From Annona cherimola (lineage: Eukaryota > Streptophyta > Magnoliopsida > Magnoliales > Annonaceae), in the NCBI GenBank assembly GCA_030490835.1, contig CM059975.1, forward strand, positions 4,305,579-4,369,578: DNA of 64,000 nucleotides, given 5' to 3'. Below, in pieces: positions 1-9,856 of the stretch. How positions within the stretch are numbered: position 1 is the first letter of the stretch; each line of letters begins with the position of its first letter. Made by a program: the position numbers and the translations under genes. The notes beneath the pieces were generated by a model. The model saw only the letters and a program-made list of their open reading frames with translations, was not told the DNA's origin and ran no database searches.

Positions 1-18
1 AAATTATAACCTATCCGT

Positions 19-84
19 AAAATATTAGAATCTCTCTAATAAAATATTAGAATCTCTCTAATAAAATATTAGAATCTCTCTAAT
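19..84. repeat. 22-bp tandem repeat, three copies
   Basis: Three exact consecutive copies of a 22-bp AT-rich unit (19-40, 41-62, 63-84) containing the core TATTAGAATCTCTCTAAT. It is a minisatellite near the window edge and may continue outside it. No function is visible. Confidence 0.9.
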
Positions 85-986
85 AAAAATATATGGATTT
101 GCTCGAGTCCAATAGACTCTCCCTATTCGTAATTTCGTATAGAAACGAATCAATTAAAAGGGAAAACTTCTGCCGTGCATGCATATCGAAACCGACACAA
201 AGTATGCATTTTGCAAATTGAACAAAGGATTGACGAAGGTTGCAGTTGCCAAATTCAACTTTGAGGATGAAATCCCAATAATTATCATAAATCAGTCGAA
301 TATGATGAAAAATGCTAGTTGTTCACAAAAAAGAGATAATTATTTAAAAATAAAAAAGGATGTAGCCATCGAATATGCTTAATTGTTTTTATACTCATGA
401 GCGGATATGTATGCAACAGAATCGCCAATTTACTCTCTTCAAATTTTGAAAAAAAAAATTTAGGCATTCTAAAATTTGAAAAAATTATGATATGTAATCA
501 ATTTTTAAAATTTATAAATAATTGTCTCATTACAACTATATAAACATTTTAAAAATTTTCAAATAATTATCTCCCTACAACTATAAAAGTCAGTTTATAT
601 AAAATGTGGATCAGGGCACAACACCACTTTAAGAAAATAAACTTATCGCGTCGTAAAAATTTATATGAATGTACGCTTTAACGTCACTATCATTAACTTA
701 CTATAGATCTTCAACAGAAAAGTTATAAGTCCATCACAAAAAATGTATTTTCGTGGTGTTTTCTTGAATTTATCACTAAAAGTTTTTTTTTTGCAACCTT
801 CATTATATTATTGTTGTTAAAAAGTATTTTTAGCAATAATAATTATTTATATTACTAAATGAACCTTTTTGCGACAAAAATATTTAGCATCGTCAAAAAT
901 GAGTTACAAATTTTAATTTTCTCGTTGTGCATGTAATAAAGATATTATTGTGCAAGATACATAAAATATTACAAGCTTACAACATG

Positions 987-1105
987 GTATTTAAATCAGT
1001 GAACAACCATTAGTTTCATATAAATAATATAGAGCATTGATCTAAGCTTGTATTTAAATCAGCGAACAATCATTAATTTCATATAAATAATAAAGAGCAT
1101 TGATT
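987..1105. repeat. Two-copy tandem repeat, period 63 bp
   Basis: The segment beginning GTATTTAAATCAG at 987 recurs at 1050 with a few substitutions, including the shared block TTTCATATAAATAAT and the ending AGAGCATTGAT. It is a simple local duplication next to the foldback element. Confidence 0.8.
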
Positions 1106-1129
1106 TTTCTAGACCGATTAGATCGGTCA

Positions 1130-1430
1130 AAAAGCATATTTTTTTAAATATTTATAAAAATATTAATCTTGTTATATTTAATCGATAAACCAAGTTTTAC
1201 ATTTTTCAGTATGTATGTATATTTATTTTGAATTTTTAAATACATGAGTTTTAAATTATTTTAAATAATTTAAAATAACTTAAATATTCATGTATTTAAA
1301 AATTCAAAACAAATATATACACATAAAAAATGGTAAAACTTAGTTTATCGATTAAATATAACTTTTTTTATAGATAAATTAAATATAACTAGATTAACAT
1401 ATTTATAAAAAAAATTTAAAGAAATAAATT
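1130..1430. mobile_element. Foldback MITE-like element
   Basis: The two halves are near-perfect inverted repeats centred at about 1262: AAGTTTTACATTTTTCA on the left answers a block reading AAAAAATGGTAAAACTT on the right, and the ATACATGAGTTTTAAATTATT arm pairs with its complement across the centre. The same arm sequences (ACCAAGTTTTACCATTTTT, AATGGTAAAACTTAGTTTAT) recur at 10.8, 11.9, 36.9 and 62.5 kb, so this belongs to a dispersed foldback family. The exact ends are unclear. Confidence 0.6.
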
Positions 1431-2992
1431 TTTTTTGAACTAGTCTAAAATTGCCATCAGAGTAATCTAAAAAGATCATTTGACAATAATATATACAACT
1501 AACATTGTAGTAGTTGTATGATTATAATTTTGGCTCTATAAGAGAATGTTTTATGCATTTGATTAGCTATGCGTGCATTAGCAACTACCTAGTAGCCAAA
1601 TAGTTATTGCTTATGTGCATATGTAGTTATTTTACTATTAAATGCTATAAATTTTTAGTTGTATTGGGCGTGCTAGAGGAAAAGAAATATTTTCTTCTTT
1701 TCTTTTTTGATCGGATTTTTCTACTTTTTATGAAATTTTCCATATAACTATTCTATTTTATCATATTTTTTTATATTCTTACGTACAAATACTCTATCTA
1801 TTTTTATTCATCCTTTATGTAAAATTGCACCACCACTTATACTAAAGGTACCAAATATGTCAGCATTTATATTTAGTAAAGTATAAAAATTGCAAATTAA
1901 TATCGAGCATCCACACACATTCACTACTAGAAAAACTTGTCTATGTAATAAGTTAATTTCCTATATAAGATGGCAAATTTGCTGCTGATATATATATATA
2001 GTTCGGTAGCTGATACTCTAGGTAGCAGCACATGATTGCACATATATAGTGGTATATAACGAAGTGCAATAAGTAGCAATCAAAATTATACTTGTATTTG
2101 CTGCATATACTAGCTCTTTATGTGTAGCAAATTAATATGTGTAATAGATCTAAATATAACAAGTAATTTCTGTTTAATTTTCAGGCCATTTGCTTAATTA
2201 GAATTTTTTAAAAAGATTTTAATGCTTCTTTGCCAGCAAAATTTGCAGCAAGGATAAACCAAAACTTTTGATGCAAAAAGTAAATTTGTCGCAGCGCTAA
2301 AAGGGTCAGTGCGCATGTAACATGTAAGAGTCATGTCATTCCACTCAGAAGCTGAGGTAGTACATAGCCAAAATTGGATATAAAACAGGGTTAGCATATT
2401 TCGTTTATTATTTTCAGAAATTAGTTCTCTTATACTCGGGATTTGATGTGATCATTAGCATGCTAATTCAATAATCAACACCATACAGAGAAGTTTAAAC
2501 CATTTTTGACATAGCATTGATTACTATATTTTCTCAACCAATTTGAAAGTTGGATTCAAAAAAACAAAGAAGAAGAAAGAGAAACAGAAGTGTAATTCAC
2601 ATGTACGAACAACTATCAACCCAAACCGCTTGTATATTTTTCTACATTGCACTTTCAGTATATCCTTAGTAAGATAATTGGCATTTTTTCGAATATTAAT
2701 TAAGCACATCCATTTTTTATGACTTTGCCAGCTGTCAGCTTCTCTGGTTCTTAAAATTATAATTATTCTAGGAATATGAATTATAATCGATTATTATTAT
2801 ATTAACACGCTTTCGTTTTGTTTTATTTATTTTGAACTGAACCATCCAGAATAGGTTCTTTATCAGATCAACGGCCACAAATAGGTCGACAACCAGTGGT
2901 CTGAATGCTCAGGATCACATAAAGTTCATGCAGTGGAGTCGAGCAGTCATCATCAGTTTGGCGTCACAGTATCACAATGGTAGTCATGCAGT

Positions 2993-3029
2993 GGGCATGT
3001 GGGAGGAGAGAGAAGAAGGTTACGTCGGT
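2993..3029. promoter_or_regulatory. Upstream block shared with the GRP relic
   Basis: A 37-bp block starting GGGCATGTGGGAGGAGAGAG, with a TTACGTC core, recurs at 8864-8900 with three substitutions. It lies about 500 bp upstream of the first GRP start codon. The second copy lies the same side of the rearranged GRP relic. Conservation may reflect shared promoter function or simply recent duplication. Confidence 0.55.
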
Positions 3030-3415
3030 TTATTTAACTTGATCTGACCCGGTCAGTTGCAATATGGAACCAGATCGATGCGCCACCGTCACACGGATTA
3101 ATCAATACAGCAAGAGCCGTGCCTCGCATTCATGGAAGTTTGACTCGAGATTGGATCTGGTTTTGACTTGATTTCTGGCCCAATCCTCAGCAAACGGCGC
3201 AAGTGATATATAGAGTCAAAGTTGGTGTCGCGGATGAGTGAAAGAGTAGAATCCCACTTGCAAGTCATTCTTATCGGGTTTAAATGTCGACATGGCTCGT
3301 GTTATTATTTATTAAATTATCCGCCATTTCCTCAACCACTCGGACCCGAAAACAGACCATGCATTCTTAAGTGCATGGCATGCAAAGGAAGTAGAGAAAA
3401 GAAGGCTCGCGTGAT

Positions 3416-3425
3416 TATAAAAGGA
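3416..3425 (+). promoter_or_regulatory. Probable TATA box of the first GRP gene
   Basis: TATAAAAGGA lies about 80-90 bp upstream of the ATG at 3505, leaving a short leader of roughly 55 bases. It is a good match to the plant TATA consensus and is the best-placed candidate; the looser GATATATAGA at about 3206 is farther away. Confidence 0.55.
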
Positions 3426-3504
3426 AGATGATAAGCTTCGTCCTGAGGGGAAACACGAAGGAAGAAATAGCCCATTCCCTCGTGTTTGTGAGTGAGAGCA
3501 AGGT

Positions 3505-4248
3505 ATGGGTGCTTGTACAAAATGGGTTCCTGCAATTCTACTCCTTCTCAGCATTGTGCTCCAATTGAGTGCAATCGCTTGTGGGGATTTTGCTGAACAG
3601 GACAGGTTCGGTGGCCCTCGAGGCCGGCGCTTTGGCGGCGGCGGCGGCGGCGGCTTCGGTGGAGGTGGAGGTGGTGGATTGGGAGGTGGGTCTGGTCATG
3701 GTGGAGGCTTTGGAGCCGGGGGTGGCGTAGGTGGAGGTGCTGGTGGAATTGGCGGCGGCGGAGGGGGCGGGGGCGGGGGCGGAGGCGGTGGACTGGGCGG
3801 TGGTTCGGGCCATGGTGGAGGTTTTGGAGCAGGAGGTGGTATTGGTGGCGGTGCTGGGGTTGGTGAGGGTGGAGGCGGCGGTGGAGGTGGAGGTGGAGGT
3901 GGAGGTGGAGGTGGAGGTGGTGGAGGCGGAGGAGCTGGTGGTGGACATGGTGGAGGATTTGGAGCAGGGGGTGGAGTTGGAGGGGGTGGAGCTGGGGGTG
4001 TTGGAGGCGGAGGCGGATTTGGTGGAGGAGGCGGTGGTGGAACTAGAGGTGGTGCAGGTCATGGTGGCGGCTTTGGTGCCGGTGGAGGTGTAGGAGGCGG
4101 AGCTGGTGGTGGAGGAGGACTTGGAGGTGGCAGAGGAATCGGTGGCGGCCATGGTATTGGTGGCGGCTTTGGGGTGGGTGTGGGCATTGGTGTTGGAGTC
4201 GGAGTTGGTGGCGGTGCTGGTGCCGGCAGCGGCGGAGGTGGCCGTTGA
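3505..4248 (+). CDS. Secreted glycine-rich protein, GRP 1
   Basis: Intronless frame of 247 codons. Residues 1-27 form a signal peptide: short polar start, hydrophobic core AILLLLSIVLQLSAIA, then CGD, so cleavage is likely near residue 25-28. A short charged stretch (EQDRFGGPRGRRF) follows. The rest is almost wholly glycine, built from GGX and GHGGGFGAGGG(V/I)GGG modules repeated about four times, ending in alternating G-V/G-I/G-A and a final GGGGR. This is the pattern of plant cell-wall GRPs. The family role, structural wall protein or apoplastic ligand, is known only broadly; no RNA-binding domain or cysteine-rich C-terminus is present, so it is not an RNA-binding GRP or a cysteine-rich GRP. 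The opposite strand is open only because of the repeated codons. A second intact GRP gene lies 5.6 kb downstream. Confidence 0.85.
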   Translation: MGACTKWVPAILLLLSIVLQLSAIACGDFAEQDRFGGPRGRRFGGGGGGGFGGGGGGGLGGGSGHGGGFGAGGGVGGGAGGIGGGGGGGGGGGGGGLGGGSGHGGGFGAGGGIGGGAGVGEGGGGGGGGGGGGGGGGGGGGGGAGGGHGGGFGAGGGVGGGGAGGVGGGGGFGGGGGGGTRGGAGHGGGFGAGGGVGGGAGGGGGLGGGRGIGGGHGIGGGFGVGVGIGVGVGVGGGAGAGSGGGGR

Positions 4249-5420
4249 AGGTTCTTTTCCTCCAAGGATTCGGAAGGCGTTGTGTTTCTGCTATAAAAGC
4301 AATTATCCAACTTGGCGTTGTTTTGCTGTTTTTAATTTCGGCCGATGTCCCTAATTGCACCGGCCACCGCAGATCTCTGTGTGACGTGAAGTTTGTTTAA
4401 TTAATGAAATTCGGTGGAAATAAGACGTTTTATATTTATTATTATATAACACACGTAATGAATCACTTGGATTTGACAAACTCATTACCACGGGGCTTAT
4501 AAGGCTCAAACTAGGAGAGTACTTAGATAAATTGGTACATCTTATATACAGAATCCCAACTCATATATATCATTAATAGGTTTCCGAGCATATATAGATG
4601 CTTGCATAACTGAACGAGAGATTATCGTATACACATAAGAGCTTCGGATTCTACTTAATTATTAGTGGCTAAACTTTTTTTTTTTTTTTTTTTTTTGCCT
4701 GGGAGACGAAAGCATTATTCGATTCACGTAATTCATTTATTAATTAGATCATTTAAGTTGAAAAATGAATATCATCTGTTTATAAAGACAAAGCTAGTCT
4801 GCTAATAATTAATTGATTCTTAACAACGTAACTAAAAGAGTGATAATTTCAAATAGCATGCGCGGAAACATTTCCTTAGCATGGATGCATACTCATATAC
4901 GAGCAAAGATATTTACACAATAATGCCCGATTACACTGAGCACCTCAAGTGGATACAAAAGCCTGACCAGCATTTCTCAAGTAATTACAATATTAAATCC
5001 AAATATATAGTTTATTTTTCTTGTGTTCAAATATTTGATGCATTTCACAGTTGAATTTTGATTTTGTTATCAACTAGCTAATTCGTTCACAAAAAATTCA
5101 GATCACATTTTCCATTGCTAATGATAACCACTGAAAGTAAACCCCTTTCAAGAGGTTCCTAGTTACATCGGTATGAAAATAGTAAAATATATGAGAGCAT
5201 TTAATTTATTACACTAATAAAAGTAGAAAATATTTGAAAAATCTATTTTAATGTATAAACTAGCTAGCTAGTCTACTTTTTTATTCTTAACCGCGTTTAA
5301 AAAAGTATCAAAATATTTTTAAAAAATTTGTATATTTTAATTAATTGACACAGATATATATATATACACACACACACACTAGGACAAATGTTGATGCATG
5401 CAGGTAACTAAATTTATGGT
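4249..5420. other. GRP 1 3' region and AT-rich intergenic DNA
   Basis: The first 200 bases are the probable 3'UTR of GRP 1, with AATGAAATTCGG and AATAAG-type signals at about 4400-4425. A poly-T run lies at 4676-4697. Farther on there are only short AT and CA microsatellites (about 5352-5380). No further gene is visible. Confidence 0.5.
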
Positions 5421-5429
5421 TATATATAA

Positions 5430-6209
5430 TATGAGCTTTGTTTCTACGCAAAAGGGTTACATGAGAGTTATTTTATATAATTTTCTTCATTTTTAAGATG
5501 TTGATAATTGGTATAAAATTCAATTCATTCATTATATTTAACATCATTTATTTAGCTAAGAAACTAATATTTATCTATATCGAATGTGCATGGGTACATT
5601 TGTTTAAAACTATATATATTCATGTGTAAATTAAAAAAATGCTTGAATTTATTCATATATGTAATAACATATAATCATTTATCTACATAGTAGTAATATT
5701 TTAGATGGTTTAGATATTGAAAAAAATTATTAAAAATTATTTTATTGGGTTGATTTCACATATTTATAAGGTACATGTATACTAATGCTAAATAAATAAA
5801 AGAGTTTACGTAATAATATAAATGATATTAAATATAATAAATAAAATAATTTTTCATTAACCGTTAAGGTATTAAAAATAAAAGAAATTATATAGAAGAA
5901 TGTTTTCATAAAAGTGGAGTCTAGTATAATATAACTTTTGCCACATATAAATAAACTTAGCTACGTATATTTGGTTGCAAATATATGAGTACTTTAGATT
6001 AATAATATTTTCTTAAACACAATCAATTCTAACATTTTATGCAATTCAAAACAATATTTGAGTGTGTTTGGGAAGTGATAAAATTTTCGAATGAAAAGTT
6101 ATTAGTGTAAAAGTTTTTGAAATGAGAAAAATAATATAATATGATGGAGATGCTTCTATGAAACTCTTTTTCTATGTAATCTTCTTCATTTTCAACATCT
6201 AGATAGTTG
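5430..6209. repeat. Degenerate AT-rich MITE-like repeats, interrupted by the hAT-like element
   Basis: The block around 5480-5560 (CTTCATTTTTAAGATGTTGA, then ATTATATTTAACATCATTTA) resembles the sequence just left and right of the hAT-like insertion (6185-6209 joined to 7619-7670). It also resembles, in reverse orientation, the MITE family at 11.1, 11.5 and 33.9 kb. This indicates two decayed copies of one element, the second split by the later insertion. Ends cannot be set by eye. Confidence 0.4.
6202..6209. repeat. Left target-site duplication of the hAT-like element
   Basis: GATAGTTG directly precedes the inverted terminal sequence and is repeated exactly at 7619-7626 after the other end. 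Eight bases is the usual hAT target duplication length. Confidence 0.85.
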
Positions 6210-6474
6210 TAGGGGTGCAACTTGGTTCGGGTACCTGCAGGTCGACCCGCTGGGTACCCTAAATAGGGTAAGTTCGGTTCCTTGGGTAAAATACCCGGTC
6301 AATTTCGGGTAGGGGTCGGTTCTGGTTCTGGGTACCCGGAACCGACCCGGATTTCATATATTATATATATATATAATAATACCTAATCTAATTTCTTCCC
6401 CAGCCAACCACGACCAGGCTCCAGCCCTAATCCCCAATTCGTTTCTCTTATGCGGCGAGCGGCAGAAAATCGGC

Positions 6475-6513
6475 AGCGGCGCCGGCACAGCTCCCGTCTA
6501 CGACAACAAGTGA

Positions 6514-6545
<32 letters not shown>

Positions 6546-6720
6546 CCTCCCTCCCCGCCGGCACAACTCCCCTCCACAGTTCGCGACGATTCGGCAGAGC
6601 TCCCCTCCACAGTTTGCGGCGCCGGCACAGCTCCCCTCCATGGCAACAAGGCTCGGTGATCTCTCTCTCTCTCTCTCTCTCCCCCTCTCTCTCCCTCCCT
6701 GCCGACACAGCTCCCCTAAA
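6475..6720. repeat. Duplicated CT-rich block inside the hAT-like element
   Basis: Two copies of a block carrying CCGGCACAGCTCCC, CAACAAG, GTGATCTCTCTC and a CT/CCCT run lie at about 6480-6560 and 6630-6720, with related CACAACTCCCCTCCACAGTT pieces between. Frames that look open here come from the repeats. Confidence 0.7.
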
Positions 6721-6944
6721 ATTGCGCATCTGCACTCTGCAGAATCTCTGTCTCCCTTCTCCCATTCTCTCTCGCCGAACTTGATCTCCATCTCTCCTCT
6801 CGTCGCCGACGCGTAGTGGGCACTGCCCTGTTCAGCTGTTCTCCATCTCTCTCGTCGCTGATGTGCAGCCTCGGATTTTTGGAATTCGTGCCCTAAAATC
6901 ATCCGTTCCAAACTCGATTTCTGGAATTCGTAGCAGCCTCTGAT

Positions 6945-7137
6945 CGTGTTTGCCTACGTCGCTGCCGCTTGCGTCTTCGTCGTTGCCTGTGTCGCTGCTT
7001 CCTTCGTCGTTGCCGCGTGCGTCGCTGCCACCTGCGTCGTTGCCGCCGCTTGCATCTCTATTTGTCGCCTGCATCTTCGTCGTTGCCTGCGTCACTACTG
7101 CCTTCGTTGTTGCCTGCGTCTTCGTCGTTGCCTGCGA
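6945..7137. repeat. Degenerate 12-bp tandem repeat (CGTCGTTGCCTG-like)
   Basis: About 15 imperfect units of CGTCGTTGCCTG / CGTCGCTGCC follow one another. This gives alanine-valine-cysteine-rich artefact frames on the plus strand and threonine-glutamine-rich ones on the minus strand. It lies in the GC-rich centre of the hAT-like element. Confidence 0.75.
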
Positions 7138-7618
7138 AAAAAAAATCAAAGCGATCCTTCCCAAATCAAACCCACTCCCATCTCCATTCGGCAATTCCTC
7201 AGCTAGGCTGCGATTGAGTAAGTACAACCAAGCAATTCCTCAGCCGTTTACATTCTGATTTCATGATTGGAATATATGAAGTTTGTTTTCAGTTCATTAA
7301 TCTAGCCTGATTTCAATATTTTGGTGAGGTTGTTTTGCTGGATTGAGATTGTATTGTATAGTATATGAAAATAGATTACACTTATTTGATACATTTCATA
7401 GAGATAAATTGTATGAATTTAGCATTGATATAATAAATATATTTGAATGCATGACTTTTTTAGGAACCGATTTGGAACCGACCCACTCTTCAGAAAATAG
7501 GGTAGGGTAGGCTCCGGACCGACCCGGTCTAAAATAGGGTAAGGTAGAAATTTTTAAAAAATGGGTAAGGGTATGTTCCACCCCTACCCGAGGGTACCCG
7601 GACCGAGTTGCACCCCTA

Positions 7619-7626
7619 GATAGTTG
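7619..7626. repeat. Right target-site duplication of the hAT-like element
   Basis: GATAGTTG, identical to 6202-6209, directly follows the terminal sequence GTTGCACCCCTA. Confidence 0.85.
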
Positions 7627-8530
7627 ATGAAAAATCTACTCAATCTATTATATTTAATATCATTTATATTACCATAAAAACTCTTTCATTTGTTTAATAT
7701 CATGGTATATGGGCCCCATTTATAAACATATAAAATTAATATAATAAAATAATTTAATACTATATAACAATTTGTAAGTATTATTTTCAACATAAAAACC
7801 ATTTAAAATATCATTATCATCTAGATAAATAATTTTATAAAGTATTACTACATTTCAATATATATGTGAATTGATATAAATATTTTTCCATATTTACGCA
7901 TGAATGTATTTATTTTTGAGTAAATGTGACCTATACATATATTAGATTTAAATGAATTTTGGTCTCATAACTAAACAAATAATATTAAATATAATAAAGT
8001 AGCTATAGTTTCATGATAAAAACGCAATTGACAAACCCGACATTATTTAACAAATTACTTCCTTATAATTCAAATTAAATATCATATCGCCGTAAGGCCT
8101 GTGGTACGCCCACATGGTGTAGAAATGCCAACGATGGATGGATGAGTGTTTGAAGTTCAGTCTTCATAGTCGTGGAGTGTTTATTAATTCCTCTCTATGT
8201 AGGGATGTTTACATATTCCTCTACAATGTAGAGGTATTTGTAAAAAAAATTCCTTCGTCGCGTGAAGGTTGAATATGTTTAATTGTAATATGATATATTA
8301 TAGTTTATATATACCAATAGAAAAATTAAATATCATATCAAAGAAACCTTATAAAATGGTTGGGCCTCGGAATTAAACGGGAAAAAATTAATAAATTTCT
8401 AAAAAGTATCAGCCTTTGAAAATCCACAATTTATCGGTTCGCTCCATTTGCTGAACAGCCAGGAATATGTTTCAATCCCCAAGTCAATCTAGTGATACCA
8501 TGAGGTAGAAGTTCGAACCCTGCCACACTT
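7627..8530. other. AT-rich intergenic DNA between transposons
   Basis: The first 400 bases continue the older repeat split by the hAT-like element. At about 8455-8530 a short stretch with AGTTCGAACCCTGCC resembles a Pol III B box but has no matching A box. No gene is seen. Confidence 0.5.
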
Positions 8531-8533
8531 ACT

Positions 8534-8702
8534 GTTTTGAAAACCGGACTGAACCGGGCGGTCGGACCGTGAACCGGTCACGTCCCGGTTCGTTACCGTT
8601 TCCGGTCCAACCGCGGTCCGACCATCGATTCGATCCGGTTGAACCGAAAAAACCGAAAACCGATCACAAAACCGGTTCGGTGACCGGTCCGGTTTAAAAA
8701 AC
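8534..8702. mobile_element. Short MITE-like element rich in CCGGTT/AACCGG
   Basis: The left end GTTTTGAAAACCGGA is answered by a right end that reads GTTTTTTAAACCGGA on the other strand. The interior is filled with AACCGG, CGGTCCGG and GGACCG motifs in both directions, so it can fold on itself throughout. No clear target duplication was found. Dense CCGGTT composition recurs in known plant MITEs, but the superfamily is not assigned here. Confidence 0.6.
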
Positions 8703-8863
8703 AACAGCTAGGTTAACACTATCAAAAAATTCCCAAGTCAACTGTAAGAGCAGTTCGACGGTCGGGATCGCTTCAAGTTCTTACCCAAGTAAGTGCTGTA
8801 ACCGTCAGGTCGACTGGTCGACATTCATAGCGCTGAGCTGGACGACAGGGCTAGTGGGCAATT

Positions 8864-9073
8864 GGGCATGTCGGAGGAGAGAGAAGAACGTTACGTCAGT
8901 CGAAGCATCCGAATGGCGTTGACGTAGTCGGTCTCAAAGTGTAACGAATATATTAATTACATATTAGAATGTAAGTGATGTTGGGATAGATTAATTACAT
9001 AGAAGGGCATCTGCAGCAGTGATTAGATTTGGACATGGGTCGTTTTATTGAATTTTCCCGCCATTTTCTCAAC
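8864..9073 (+). promoter_or_regulatory. Duplicated GRP upstream region
   Basis: Two segments match the region upstream of GRP 1 in the same order: 8864-8900 with 2993-3029, and 9032-9073 (GACATGGGTCG, then CCGCCATTTTCTCAAC) with 3289-3337 (GACATGGCTCG, then CCGCCATTTCCTCAAC). This shows that the relic at 9.1 kb came from a duplication that carried the promoter. Intervening sequence has diverged and is shorter here. Confidence 0.6.
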
Positions 9074-9091
9074 TAAGGCAAGACATGCACG

Positions 9092-9325
9092 TGGAGTTTT
9101 TGGAGGAGGGGGTGGTGTAGGTGGATGAACTGGTGGTGGACACAGTGGAGGCTTTGGCGCCACCTCCTGCTCCACCACCTCCTGCTACTCCAACACCAAC
9201 ACCCACGCCAATACCGAAGCCACCGCCAATTCCGCTACCACCCCCAAGTCCGCCGCCTCCCATGCCTCCGCCGCCACCAACACCACCGTCTGCATCAACT
9301 CCAAACCCCCCCACTGGCAACAACA
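9092..9325. pseudogene. Rearranged GRP relic: sense fragment joined to an inverted fragment
   Basis: Bases 9092-9160 read on the plus strand like a GRP interior (GGTGGTGTAGGTGGA, GTGGAGGCTTTGGCGCC), but with a TGA at about 9125. From the palindrome GGCGCC at 9157-9162 onward the sequence switches strand: bases to about 9325 code on the minus strand for GIGGGFGIGVGVGVGV followed by AGGGGAGGG. This closely resembles the C-terminal GIGGGFGVGVGIGVGVGV of GRP 1. No signal peptide or start is retained in either direction. The relic therefore carries two GRP pieces head to head, probably after an inversion at the palindrome. It follows the duplicated GRP upstream region, consistent with a third GRP gene that was broken. 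Confidence 0.7.
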
Positions 9326-9856
9326 AGCCAAAGTTTGACGTGCTATCTGTTATCACTAAATGAGAAGAACTAATTTTTGAAAGAAAAAAAAAAAAACTAA
9401 AGGGCCCTTGGATATATCTTTTCACAACCTACCAAACAGTGGCTTGAATTCGCGTTGCATGTAGGATCCACCGATAGTGATATATGGATCAGATCATACA
9501 TCAAGGCACCCGCATGTCAGGCAAGTTGCATGGATTCATGAGGACGTGGTTTGTTGGAGACAGGAATACATATAACATAGATTAGATCGGCCCACCTGAA
9601 ACTTGCTATAATTTTTTTTATGGTAACTAGCTAATAATTAAGAGACTTCTAATTTTCTGTTTTATTTATTTCAACTAGTCCAACTGCAAACATCATGTTC
9701 TGTTCCTAAATTCGTGGTCAGAAAGTAGAGAAGGGGTTGGATGAAAGCAGCGACGGCGTTGCTTACCTGTTAAAGACATGCAGGTAGAAATCAGTTGGAG
9801 GCAATTTTCTTCAAGGATGAGAAACAAGAAGTAATTATGCATGGGTCTCTGTGAAA

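Larger units (their letters stand above)
85..2890. other. AT-rich intergenic region
   Basis: No open frame of convincing length or composition was found on either strand. The stretch holds a two-copy 63-bp repeat (987-1105), a foldback MITE-like hairpin (about 1130-1430) and simple AT runs. The rest shows nothing that can be assigned. Confidence 0.6.
6210..7618. mobile_element. Non-autonomous hAT-like transposon, 1,409 bp
   Basis: The element starts TAGGGGTGCAACTTGGTTCG and its right end, read on the other strand, starts TAGGGGTGCAACTCGGTCCG. This gives a terminal inverted repeat of about 26 bp with two differences, flanked by perfect 8-bp duplications. TAGGGGTG-type ends with 8-bp duplications are typical of the hAT superfamily. 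Subterminal DNA is packed with GGGTACC, CCGACCCGG and GGGTAGGG motifs, as expected for transposase-binding regions. There is no transposase frame. The centre (about 6390-7220) is strikingly GC-rich: CT-microsatellites within a duplicated block, then a run of CGTCGTTGCCTG-like repeats, then a donor-like site (GAGTAAGT at about 7214). It may be a captured gene leader or the leader of a deleted autonomous parent. Confidence 0.85.

Noticed and set aside
3538..4152. Long serine/threonine-rich open frame on the minus strand across GRP 1
   Set aside because: It is the mirror of GGN repeats; codon structure, signal peptide and TATA box all support the plus-strand GRP.
6383..7258. Overlapping 80-137-codon frames in the GC-rich centre of the hAT-like element
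   Set aside because: They arise from CT and CGTCGTTGCCTG repeats and show no transposase or host-protein motif.
8485..8530. tRNA gene suggested by AGTTCGAACCCTGCC
   Set aside because: No A box or acceptor stem can be formed at the right distance.
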